The position numbers were made by a program, and so were the translations under genes. Shown here piece after piece: positions 1-5,572 of a stretch of DNA of 7,377 nucleotides. The notes under the pieces are model-generated. The model was not told the DNA's origin and ran no database searches. It saw only the letters and a list, made by a program, of their open reading frames with translations. The stretch is from Chloroflexota bacterium. Its GTDB lineage: Bacteria; Chloroflexota; UBA5177; JANWHV01. The DNA lies in NCBI GenBank assembly GCA_025450375.1, contig JANWHO010000340.1, positions 1-7,377 of the forward strand, given 5' to 3'. Position 1 is the stretch's first letter, and each line of letters starts with the position of its first letter.

Positions 1-507
1 ACATCCCCGGTGCAGGCCCGAGTGATGATGAGTCAGGATCCACCCGTCCGGATCATCGCCCCCGGCCGCTGTTTCCGCCGCGATCAGGAAGATGCCTCGC
101 ACCTGAGCTATTTCTGGCAGTGCGAGGGCCTGGCCGTCGATCGCGATGTTACCTTCAGCGACCTCAAGGGCGTGTTGGCAAGCTTCGCCGCCCAGATTCT
201 CGGCTGCAAGGTACGGTTCCGTCCCCATCATTTCCAGTTCACCGAGCCAAGCGCCGAGTTCGACTTTTCCTGTCTGGTCTGCGGCGGTAAGGGCTGCCGC
301 GTGTGTAAGTACGAGGGCTGGCTCGAGATTAGCGGGGCCGGCATGGTGCATCCTCAGGTGCTCCGGAACGTGGGCTACGACCCCGCGACTTATAGCGGGT
401 TCGCATTCGGGATGGGTCCGGAACGCATCACCATGATGCGCTACGGGATCAACGATATTCGTTTGCTCAACGCCAACGATCTTCGCTTTCTGCGCCAGTT
501 CGCCTGA
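1..507 (+). CDS. pheS: Phenylalanyl-tRNA synthetase alpha subunit, C-terminal part (5' end outside window)
   Basis: This is the catalytic subunit of the cytoplasmic alpha2beta2 enzyme that charges tRNA-Phe with phenylalanine using ATP. The reading frame is open from base 1, where TSPVQ matches the conserved 'HTSPVQ' of PheS, so the gene begins upstream. About 168 codons are visible, roughly half of a usual 330-350 residue protein. Class II synthetase motif 2 lies at about 46-150 ([13 protein letters not shown], then FWQCEGL, where many relatives have FHQxEGL). Motif 3 lies at about 397-450 ([17 protein letters not shown]). Between them four Cys codons at 271, 280, 295 and 304 form CxxC-x4-CxxC, a probable zinc knuckle also found in the PheS of many Gram-positive bacteria. 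The stop is TGA at 505-507. pheT follows after 126 nt, and the pair is presumably co-transcribed. Identification is secure from the motifs and the neighbour. Confidence 0.97.
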   Translation, partial: TSPVQARVMMSQDPPVRIIAPGRCFRRDQEDASHLSYFWQCEGLAVDRDVTFSDLKGVLASFAAQILGCKVRFRPHHFQFTEPSAEFDFSCLVCGGKGCRVCKYEGWLEISGAGMVHPQVLRNVGYDPATYSGFAFGMGPERITMMRYGINDIRLLNANDLRFLRQFA

Positions 508-633
508 CAGGCGATCAACAAGGTGTGGGCGTGCAGGCCACCTTCGAGGGTGCTCCTCCTGGGAAGTCTCGGGCCCAATACGCCGTGCTAGATACCGAAA
601 GGAGGCGGGCGGCCGGACGCGGCCGTTCCGACC
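508..633 (+). promoter_or_regulatory. pheS-pheT intergenic leader with several possible RNA structures
   Basis: This 126-nt non-coding gap is long for a pheS-pheT pair. AAGGTG (520-525) can pair with CACCTT (539-544), and the same bases 539-543 can instead pair with GGGTG (548-552, one G-U pair) around a TCGA loop, so the two hairpins exclude each other. CCTCCT (555-560) is fully complementary to AGGAGG (600-605), the only Shine-Dalgarno-like sequence before pheT. I see no T-box antiterminator consensus, no good -35/-10 pair and no Phe-rich leader peptide. The complementarities are seen directly; a regulatory role is inference. Confidence 0.35.
600..633 (+). promoter_or_regulatory. Candidate split ribosome binding site of pheT with intervening hairpin
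   Basis: AGGAGG (600-605) is a strong Shine-Dalgarno, but 28 nt separate its last G from the ATG at 634, too far for normal use. Between them 607-615 can pair with 620-628 (nine pairs, two of them G-U, GACG loop), with a perfect CGGCCG/CGGCCG core at 610-615 and 620-625. Folding this stem out leaves 1 + 5 nt, an effective spacing of 6 nt. The reading frame has no start codon between the TAG at 589-591 and ATG 634, so an earlier start cannot explain the spacing. Confidence 0.5.
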
Positions 634-3108
634 ATGAAAGTACCACTGCGATGGCTCAACGATTACGTAAGCGTGATCCTGTCTCCCGTGGAGTTGGCCG
701 AGAAATTGACCATGAGCGGGAGTCTGGTCGAACGGGTGACCAATTCAGGGGCGCATCTGGATGACATCCTGGTCGCCCGGATCGAAAACCTGGAGCGCGT
801 ACCTAACTCCGACCACCTGTGGCTGGCTTCCCTTAACCTCGGGGACAAGCACCAAACGGTAGTGACCGGGGCCCAAAATCTCTTCCCCGGCGCGATTGTC
901 CCCTACATTGGCGTAGGGAAAAAGCTGCCCGGAATGGATTCGCCCCTGAAGCCGAAAAAGCTGGCCGGGACAGTCTCGGAAGGCATGGTGTGTTCGGGGC
1001 GGGAACTGGGGATTAGCGATGATCATGAGGGAATCCTGATTCTGGACATGGTGGTTGACGGTGATCGCGCCGCCGAGGCGGTGGGCCAACCACTCTCGAA
1101 TCTCCTGGGCGAGTGGGTCATTGATCTGGAGATTACCCCCAATCGGCCGGATTGCCTCTCAATGATCGGGGTCGCGCGGGAGGTCTCGGCGGTGACCGGC
1201 GCGCCTCTCCATCTCCCCGAGCCCAACCTCCAGGAGACGAGCCCACCGGCCTCGGAGCTTGCCGCGGTGCGGATCGAAGCAGCCGACCTGTGCCGGCGTT
1301 TTGTCGCCCGAGTGATCACCGGGATCACGGTGGGGCCATCACCGGCCTGGTTGGCCGAGCGCCTGAACGCGGCCGGAATGCGTTCGATCAACAATGTGGT
1401 GGATGTCACCAATTACGTCATGCTGGAATACGGTCAACCGATGCATGCCTACGACCTGGACCAGGTGGCGGGACACGTGCTGACCGCGCGGAGGGCTCGC
1501 GCGGGCGAGCAGGTGACCACCCTTGATGGGGTGGCTCGGAATCTGAGTTCCGACATGCTGGTGATCGCCGATCGCGACCACGCGGTGGGGGTGGCCGGGA
1601 TCATGGGCGGGAGCGATTCGGAGATCAACCCACAAACAACTCGGATCTTCCTCGAACTGGCCAATTTCCACCCACGCGGCATTCGCCGGACCAGTCAGGC
1701 TCTCGGGCTTCGCTCGGAGGCGTCGAGCCGGTTCGAGAAGGGCCTGCCGGTCACCCTACCCAGGGTTGCCGCCGACCGCGCCGCCGCCCTGCTTGTCAAG
1801 GTGGCGGGCGGCGTGGTGGCCGAGGGCGTCCTCGACGCCGGACAGTCGCGTGTCGTTCCTAAGGTTATTCCCTTCAATCCGGCCGAGGTTCACCGCCTGC
1901 TAGGGGTTTCCTGGACCGTCGAGCAGATCGTGGGCAGCCTGGAGGCCCTGGGGTTCCATTGCGCGCCCGCCGAGGCAGGGATGGTCGAGGTCACCGTCCC
2001 CTGGTGGCGCGAGGATCTGCAAGAAGCCGCCGATCTGGTCGAGGAGGTCGCGCGAATAAACGGTTTCGACACCATTCCCGAGACCCTGCTCCGGGGATCG
2101 GTGGCCCCGCGCCCCGAGTCGCCGGGCCAGCAGTGGTATTGGCCCACCCGGTCAACCCTGTTGGCCGGCGGCCTCAGCGAGGGCAGCAGTCCCGGTCTCA
2201 CCAGCCTCCGTTCGCTTGAGTTGCTCCGGACGGATGATTCAGTGGAGTGGCTGGCCGAGATCGTCCCGAATCCAGAACCGGTTCGGGCGGCGGGCGGTGC
2301 ATTTCATCCGGCTGCGGTGGTGAATCCCTTGACTCCCGATCGCCAGTATCTCCGGCCAACGCTCCTGGCGGGGCTCCTGGAGGCGGTCCGGGATAACCTC
2401 CGGGCGGGCGAGGATCGGGTGGCCTTTTTCGAACTGGATACTTGCTCGTACCCGCGGGCGGGCGATGTGCCGGTGGAGCGGCGCACCCTGGCGATCGCCA
2501 TGGCCGGGCGGCGAACCCCCCGCTCGTGGGCCACCCCCGAAACAGACCTCGACTTCTTCGACCTGAAGGGCGTGGTGGAAGAGCTGTTGACCCGCCTTGG
2601 GGTCGCCAACCCGCGCATCTCGGCGGTGACCCACCCACTATTGCATCCGGGTCGCGCGGCGGATCTACAGGCCGGCGGAACCCCGCTCGGCTACTTTGGC
2701 GAGCTGCATCCGCGCGTGGCTGAACGCTGGGATCTGGGCACCCATCGCGCCTACGTCGCCGAGTTTGATTTCGATGCCCTGGCGGCCATGGCTGGGGCCG
2801 AGCGAGCCTTCGCCGAGTACCCACGAGTTCCCTTCGCCAAACGCGACCTGGCGGTGGTGGTCGATCAAGCCAGGTCGGCGGAGGAGGTGCTGCGAGTGAT
2901 CCGCGCGGCGGGGAAGAACAGGGTCGCCCGGGTCACCCTGTTCGATGTCTACCAGGGCGATCAGGTGCCCGACGGGAAGAAGAGCCTGGCCTGCGCCCTG
3001 GATCTGCAGTCGCCTGACAGCACCCTGAGAGAGGAGGAAGTCGAGCAAATCATCGGCCGAGTCCGGAAAGCATTGCAGCACCAGGTAGGGGCGTCGTTTC
3101 GGGAGTAA
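634..3108 (+). CDS. pheT: Phenylalanyl-tRNA synthetase beta subunit
   Basis: This is the large subunit of PheRS: it binds tRNA-Phe and hydrolyses mischarged Tyr-tRNA-Phe. It has 824 residues, close to the usual 790-820. The start MKVPLRWLNDYV is the canonical PheT N-terminus. Domains in order: an OB-fold tRNA-binding domain at about 41-152 (LVARIENLERVPNSDHL); the B3/B4 editing domain at about 212-372 (NNVVDVTNYVMLEYGQPMHAYD, with H271 and E341 in the contexts of the E. coli editing residues His261 and Glu334, and GIMGG); the B5 domain at about 411-485 with acidic residues D461, D467, E470 and E471 as in the family's Mg site; a catalytically inactive synthetase-like core with VNPLTPDRQYLRPTLL; and the C-terminal FDX-ACB anticodon-binding domain from about Y729. 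No domain is missing and I see no frameshift. The stop is TAA at 3106-3108, and it converges on holA. Confidence 0.98.
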   Translation: MKVPLRWLNDYVSVILSPVELAEKLTMSGSLVERVTNSGAHLDDILVARIENLERVPNSDHLWLASLNLGDKHQTVVTGAQNLFPGAIVPYIGVGKKLPGMDSPLKPKKLAGTVSEGMVCSGRELGISDDHEGILILDMVVDGDRAAEAVGQPLSNLLGEWVIDLEITPNRPDCLSMIGVAREVSAVTGAPLHLPEPNLQETSPPASELAAVRIEAADLCRRFVARVITGITVGPSPAWLAERLNAAGMRSINNVVDVTNYVMLEYGQPMHAYDLDQVAGHVLTARRARAGEQVTTLDGVARNLSSDMLVIADRDHAVGVAGIMGGSDSEINPQTTRIFLELANFHPRGIRRTSQALGLRSEASSRFEKGLPVTLPRVAADRAAALLVKVAGGVVAEGVLDAGQSRVVPKVIPFNPAEVHRLLGVSWTVEQIVGSLEALGFHCAPAEAGMVEVTVPWWREDLQEAADLVEEVARINGFDTIPETLLRGSVAPRPESPGQQWYWPTRSTLLAGGLSEGSSPGLTSLRSLELLRTDDSVEWLAEIVPNPEPVRAAGGAFHPAAVVNPLTPDRQYLRPTLLAGLLEAVRDNLRAGEDRVAFFELDTCSYPRAGDVPVERRTLAIAMAGRRTPRSWATPETDLDFFDLKGVVEELLTRLGVANPRISAVTHPLLHPGRAADLQAGGTPLGYFGELHPRVAERWDLGTHRAYVAEFDFDALAAMAGAERAFAEYPRVPFAKRDLAVVVDQARSAEEVLRVIRAAGKNRVARVTLFDVYQGDQVPDGKKSLACALDLQSPDSTLREEEVEQIIGRVRKALQHQVGASFRE

Positions 3109-3122
3109 GGAGCGACTTCCGA

Positions 3123-4157
3123 TCAGATTCCCAGCGGGAGCGCCTCCGCCAGGGCCGCGCTCTCCGTCCGCTGCGCGATCGTCACAAAGGTCACCAGGGT
3201 GACGGTAGCCCGCTCATGGACGGGGCGGCTCTTGAGTGCCTGATCGGCGGCCATCAAAAGTCGGTGAGCGTCGATCAGTTCCGGCAGGGTGAAGTCGGAG
3301 CGGCCACGGGTCACATTGGCGCGTCGTCCGTCGCTCCAACCCGCGTTGGCCGCCACTTGCGCGGCGGACACGCCCTCGGCCTGTCCGGTGGCCAGGAGCA
3401 AAAGGTCGCGTATGCGCCCCAGCATCAGGGCCAGCAGTTGCTCCGGCGCCACCCCGCCCTCCAGCAGGGCGTGAGTAAGTTCGGCGGCGACACCACCCTT
3501 TTTGGCGCCCACGGCGTCAATCAGGGCAAAGACATTGCCGTACGCCGCTTCCGGCACGAGCAGCTGTACATCCTCGCGGCGGATGTGCCCCGTGGGCGCG
3601 GTGTAGCAGAGAATCTTATCGATCTCCTGGGAAACCAGGGCCAGGTTTTCGGGCACCCGAGCCGCCAGCAGTTCCGCCGCGTCGGGGTCAATCGAACCAC
3701 CCCGGGCCCGCGTCTGGCGCCGCATCCAGTCGGTGAGCGCGGCATCCTTCAGCCGACTGAAGCTCAGGATCCGCGCCCGATCCGCCGCCAACCCGACCAG
3801 GGGCCTGAGGTACCGGCTGTCGGCCCGCAATTCGCCTTCCAGGAGAATCAGGTGCGTGGTGGGGGGGAGCGCGCCAACGAAGGCGGCGAATTCGCCCGGC
3901 GAAGGGCGAGCCGCCGTTGACCCTCCGTCGTCCGATTTGCCGGTCCAGCGGCCAAGGAGGCCGCGGACCACTACGACCTGCACCGAGGAAAACAACGATT
4001 GGTTGACGCAGGCCGCCCGCACGGACTCCCAACTGGCAGTTGACCCGTCAAGGCGGCTCGGGTCGGCGGCATCGCCATCGACGAGGGCGGCGCGGGCAAT
4101 TGACTCCGCCTCGGCCTGGGCCCGATAGTCGTCCGGCCCATACAGCACATAGAGCAC
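3123..4157 (-). CDS. holA: DNA polymerase III delta subunit (clamp loader)
   Basis: The delta subunit is the clamp-loader 'wrench' that opens the beta sliding clamp so it can be placed on primed DNA; it acts with DnaX and delta'. The 344 residues match the usual HolA length. The N-terminus LYVLYGPDDYRAQAEAESI fits the family's first beta strand and the degenerate Walker-A region, with no functional P-loop as expected. Further matches are the RYLRPL and SRLKDAALTDWMRRQ region, the helical stretch AAELLAARVPENLALVSQEIDKI, and the C-terminal collar domain (APEQLLALMLGRIRDLLLL, then LPELIDAHRLLMAADQALK). The start is taken as GTG at 4157; CTG at 4160 is a possible alternative, and an in-frame TGA at 4178-4176 rules out anything longer. 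It lies 35 nt downstream of tRNA-Pro on the same strand, leaving little room for its own promoter. Confidence 0.93.
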   Translation of the reverse strand: MLYVLYGPDDYRAQAEAESIARAALVDGDAADPSRLDGSTASWESVRAACVNQSLFSSVQVVVVRGLLGRWTGKSDDGGSTAARPSPGEFAAFVGALPPTTHLILLEGELRADSRYLRPLVGLAADRARILSFSRLKDAALTDWMRRQTRARGGSIDPDAAELLAARVPENLALVSQEIDKILCYTAPTGHIRREDVQLLVPEAAYGNVFALIDAVGAKKGGVAAELTHALLEGGVAPEQLLALMLGRIRDLLLLATGQAEGVSAAQVAANAGWSDGRRANVTRGRSDFTLPELIDAHRLLMAADQALKSRPVHERATVTLVTFVTIAQRTESAALAEALPLGI

Positions 4158-4169
4158 CAGCGGCCTGCA

Positions 4170-4177
4170 CTTCCTTC
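4170..4177 (-). promoter_or_regulatory. Ribosome binding site of holA
   Basis: On the minus strand GAAGGAAG lies 12 nt before the GTG start at 4157 (9 nt before the alternative CTG at 4160). It is purine-rich but not a perfect Shine-Dalgarno, and the spacing is slightly long for GTG. It lies within the short tRNA-holA spacer. Confidence 0.5.
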
Positions 4178-4192
4178 ATCAGGTGCTCGAAG

Positions 4193-4265
4193 TCGGGGTG
4201 AGAGGATTCGAACCTCCGACCTCAGCGTCCCAAACGCCGCGCGCTGCCAACTGCGCTACACCCCG
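4193..4265 (-). tRNA. tRNA-Pro (anticodon UGG)
   Basis: On the minus strand the gene folds as a complete cloverleaf. The acceptor stem is CGGGGTG (4265-4259) with CACCCCG (4200-4194), seven pairs, with discriminator A at 4193. The D stem is GCGC/GCGC with loop AGTTGGCA. The anticodon stem CGGCG/CGCTG (one G-U pair) closes the loop TTTGGGA, giving anticodon TGG, proline. The variable loop is AGGTC. The T stem GGAGG/CCTCT closes the loop TTCGAAT. The bacterial tRNA-Pro hallmark C1-G72 is present. The 3' CCA is not encoded: the sequence after A73 is CTT, so CCA must be added after transcription. There is no intron or long variable arm. It is preceded by its own promoter and followed 35 nt later by holA. 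Confidence 0.97.
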
Positions 4266-4279
4266 TGTATACCGTAGGT

Positions 4280-4308
4280 AGTCTAGTGCCCCGGCCGCCA
4301 GGCGTCAA
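4280..4308 (-). promoter_or_regulatory. Sigma70-type promoter of tRNA-Pro (and probably holA)
   Basis: Reading the minus strand, TTGACG (-35, 4308-4303, five of six consensus bases) is followed by exactly 17 nt and then TAGACT (-10, 4285-4280, four of six). A start about 7 nt further on would fall near 4273, leaving a leader of some 8 nt before the tRNA 5' end at 4265, which is typical of tRNA genes. Spacing, position and context agree. Confidence 0.7.
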
Positions 4309-4334
4309 GGTAGTGGCCGGTGCGGCGGTCCGCT

Positions 4335-4343
4335 TGTTATCCT
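4335..4343 (+). promoter_or_regulatory. Possible extended -10 element for the deacetylase gene
   Basis: TGTTATCCT resembles an extended -10 (TGn followed by TATnnT). No convincing -35 hexamer lies 16-18 nt upstream. If used, transcription would start near 4350 and give a leader of about 55 nt before the ATG at 4405. It is the best candidate in the 139-nt divergent spacer but weak. Confidence 0.25.
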
Positions 4344-4358
4344 GTTCAAGAATCACCC

Positions 4359-4375
4359 GACGCCCCATTGGCGTC
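4359..4375 (+). promoter_or_regulatory. Inverted repeat in the deacetylase leader (attenuator- or operator-like)
   Basis: GACGCC (4359-4364) and GGCGTC (4370-4375) form a perfect six-pair stem around a five-base loop, followed by TTTCT. The T run is too short for a confident intrinsic terminator. Its place in the leader, ahead of the ribosome binding site, would suit attenuation or a dimeric repressor site. Function is not known. Confidence 0.35.
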
Positions 4376-4389
4376 TTTCTCCCCATAGC

Positions 4390-4395
4390 AGGAGG
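4390..4395 (+). promoter_or_regulatory. Ribosome binding site of the deacetylase gene
   Basis: AGGAGG ends 9 nt before the ATG at 4405, a strong site that fixes the start. Upstream TCTCC (4378-4382) is complementary to GGAGG (4391-4395, one G-U pair) across an eight-base loop, so the site could be partly closed in the folded leader. Confidence 0.85.
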
Positions 4396-4404
4396 CTTAC
4401 GCGC

Positions 4405-5517
4405 ATGACCAATCCCTTGCCGTTCGGGCTTGTCTACGACCCGCGATTCCTCCTGCACGATACGGGCATGATTCACGCCACGCTTCCCGATGGTTCCGTG
4501 CTGGAAGCGACCGAGCACCCATCGAGCGCGCGCATTATCCGCCGCATCCATGCGCTGCTCCTGGGTTCGGGCCTGCTGGATCGCTTCATTCCGATCTCCT
4601 CCCGCGAGGCTACCGATAAGGAGATTCTGGCCTTCCACACGCCAGAGTACCTCCGTCGCCTGGAAGCCCTCTCGCGCATCGGGACGGGCGATGCTGGGGA
4701 GGGGGCGCCGGTGAGCCCCGGCTCGTGGGAGGCCGCGCTGCTGGCCGCCGGTTCCACCATTGCCGCCGTGGATGCCGTGCTGGACGGCCCGGCCCCACGG
4801 GCATATGTCCTGGCCCGCCCGCCAGGGCACCACGCGGTGGCGGACATGGGGATGGGCTTTTGCTTGCTGAACAATGTCGCCCTTGCGGTCCTTCATGCCC
4901 GGAGGCGAGGGGTACAGAGGGTGCTGATCCTCGATTGGGACGTGCACCACGGGAACGGAACCCAGGCCGCGTTTTATGATGACCCTTCGGTGCTGTTCAT
5001 CTCGCTGCATCAGGACGATTGGTATCCGATCGGCATGGGGGGTCTCGATCAGCGCGGGGCCGGCGAGGGCATCGGCGCCACCGTGAACGTGCCCCTCCCC
5101 GCCGGCACCGGTGACCGCGGCTACGCCGCCGTGCTGGATCGGATAGTGGCGCCGGTGGCCCGCCGATTCCAACCTGACCTGTTCGTGATCAGTGCCGGCC
5201 AGGATGCTTCGATGATGGATCCGCTGGGGCGGATGCTGGTGAGCATGACCGGCTTCCGCGCCATGGGCCAGCGGATGCGCGCCCTGGCCGATGAACTCTG
5301 CGGCGGGCGCCTGCTGCTGGTACAGGAAGGGGGCTACAGCGAGGTCTACACACCTTTCAGCACGCTCGGGGCCCTGGAAGGCGCATCGGGACACCTGACA
5401 GGAATCGCCGATCCCTATCTCGACCAGTCAGAACTGGCGCGGGCGGAAGCCGTGTTTACCCGTGATACCGAGCTGGCGATCGAGGCGGCCGAGCGGGTTC
5501 ATATTCACTCATCGTGA
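4405..5517 (+). CDS. Histone deacetylase superfamily (class II-like) zinc amidohydrolase
   Basis: This is a zinc-dependent enzyme of the arginase-deacetylase fold that removes acyl groups from amines such as acetyl-lysine or acetylpolyamines. It has 370 residues, a normal length for bacterial members. Family signatures: RPPGHH at 138-143, with H142 and H143 as the catalytic His pair; DWDVHHGNGTQ at 177-187, with D179 and H181 as zinc ligands; SAGQDASMMDPLG at 263-275, with D267 as third zinc ligand; and EGGYS at 308-312, with Y311 as the transition-state Tyr. The active site is therefore complete. At 268-269 it reads DAS where many class II enzymes read DAH. There is no signal peptide or membrane segment, so it is probably cytoplasmic. 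The substrate cannot be told from sequence: acetylpolyamine, a metabolite or acetylated protein are all possible. The neighbours (tRNA-Pro, a glycosyltransferase) do not settle it. It is divergent from tRNA-Pro and ends 55 nt before the next gene. Confidence 0.93.
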   Translation: MTNPLPFGLVYDPRFLLHDTGMIHATLPDGSVLEATEHPSSARIIRRIHALLLGSGLLDRFIPISSREATDKEILAFHTPEYLRRLEALSRIGTGDAGEGAPVSPGSWEAALLAAGSTIAAVDAVLDGPAPRAYVLARPPGHHAVADMGMGFCLLNNVALAVLHARRRGVQRVLILDWDVHHGNGTQAAFYDDPSVLFISLHQDDWYPIGMGGLDQRGAGEGIGATVNVPLPAGTGDRGYAAVLDRIVAPVARRFQPDLFVISAGQDASMMDPLGRMLVSMTGFRAMGQRMRALADELCGGRLLLVQEGGYSEVYTPFSTLGALEGASGHLTGIADPYLDQSELARAEAVFTRDTELAIEAAERVHIHSS

Positions 5518-5534
5518 ACGAGACGCGATCTTCG

Positions 5535-5564
5535 TTGCCGGATGGGCGCTCCCGTCGTTACAAT
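5535..5564 (+). promoter_or_regulatory. Candidate sigma70-type promoter of the membrane glycosyltransferase
   Basis: TTGCCG (5535-5540, four of six -35 bases) is followed by 18 nt and then TACAAT (5559-5564, five of six -10 bases). Transcription would start around 5571-5573, at the ATG of the next gene. No Shine-Dalgarno precedes that ATG, which fits a leaderless mRNA. Confidence 0.45.
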
Positions 5565-5572
5565 TGCGGCGG

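Noticed and set aside
545..560. GAGGGTG before pheT, reminiscent of the T-box antiterminator
   Set aside because: The following bases do not match the T-box consensus GGGTGGnACCGCG, and no terminator/antiterminator pair or specifier loop is visible.
586..594. TGCTAGATA upstream of pheT as an internal promoter
   Set aside because: It lacks the final T of the -10 hexamer and a -35 hexamer at the right distance.
525..764. A small open frame beginning with GTG in the pheS-pheT gap, possible leader peptide
   Set aside because: It has no Shine-Dalgarno at a proper distance, only one Phe codon before pheT, and runs deep into pheT in another frame, so it does not fit a Phe attenuation peptide.
2198..2824. 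A long minus-strand open frame inside pheT (208 codons)
   Set aside because: The translation is Arg/Pro-rich without any domain and lies wholly within well-conserved pheT; it is a GC-driven shadow.
3216..3920. A plus-strand open frame opposite holA (234 codons)
   Set aside because: It is antisense to a gene with clear family matches and has no recognisable protein features.
4222..5394. A 390-codon open frame on the minus strand opposite the deacetylase gene
   Set aside because: It runs across the tRNA-Pro gene and is antisense to a gene with complete catalytic motifs. Its translation has no recognisable domain and looks like the mirror of GC-rich codon usage.
5517..5536. AACGA...TCGTT inverted repeat right after the deacetylase stop, possible terminator
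   Set aside because: It has only five pairs with a large loop and no T run; too weak to call.
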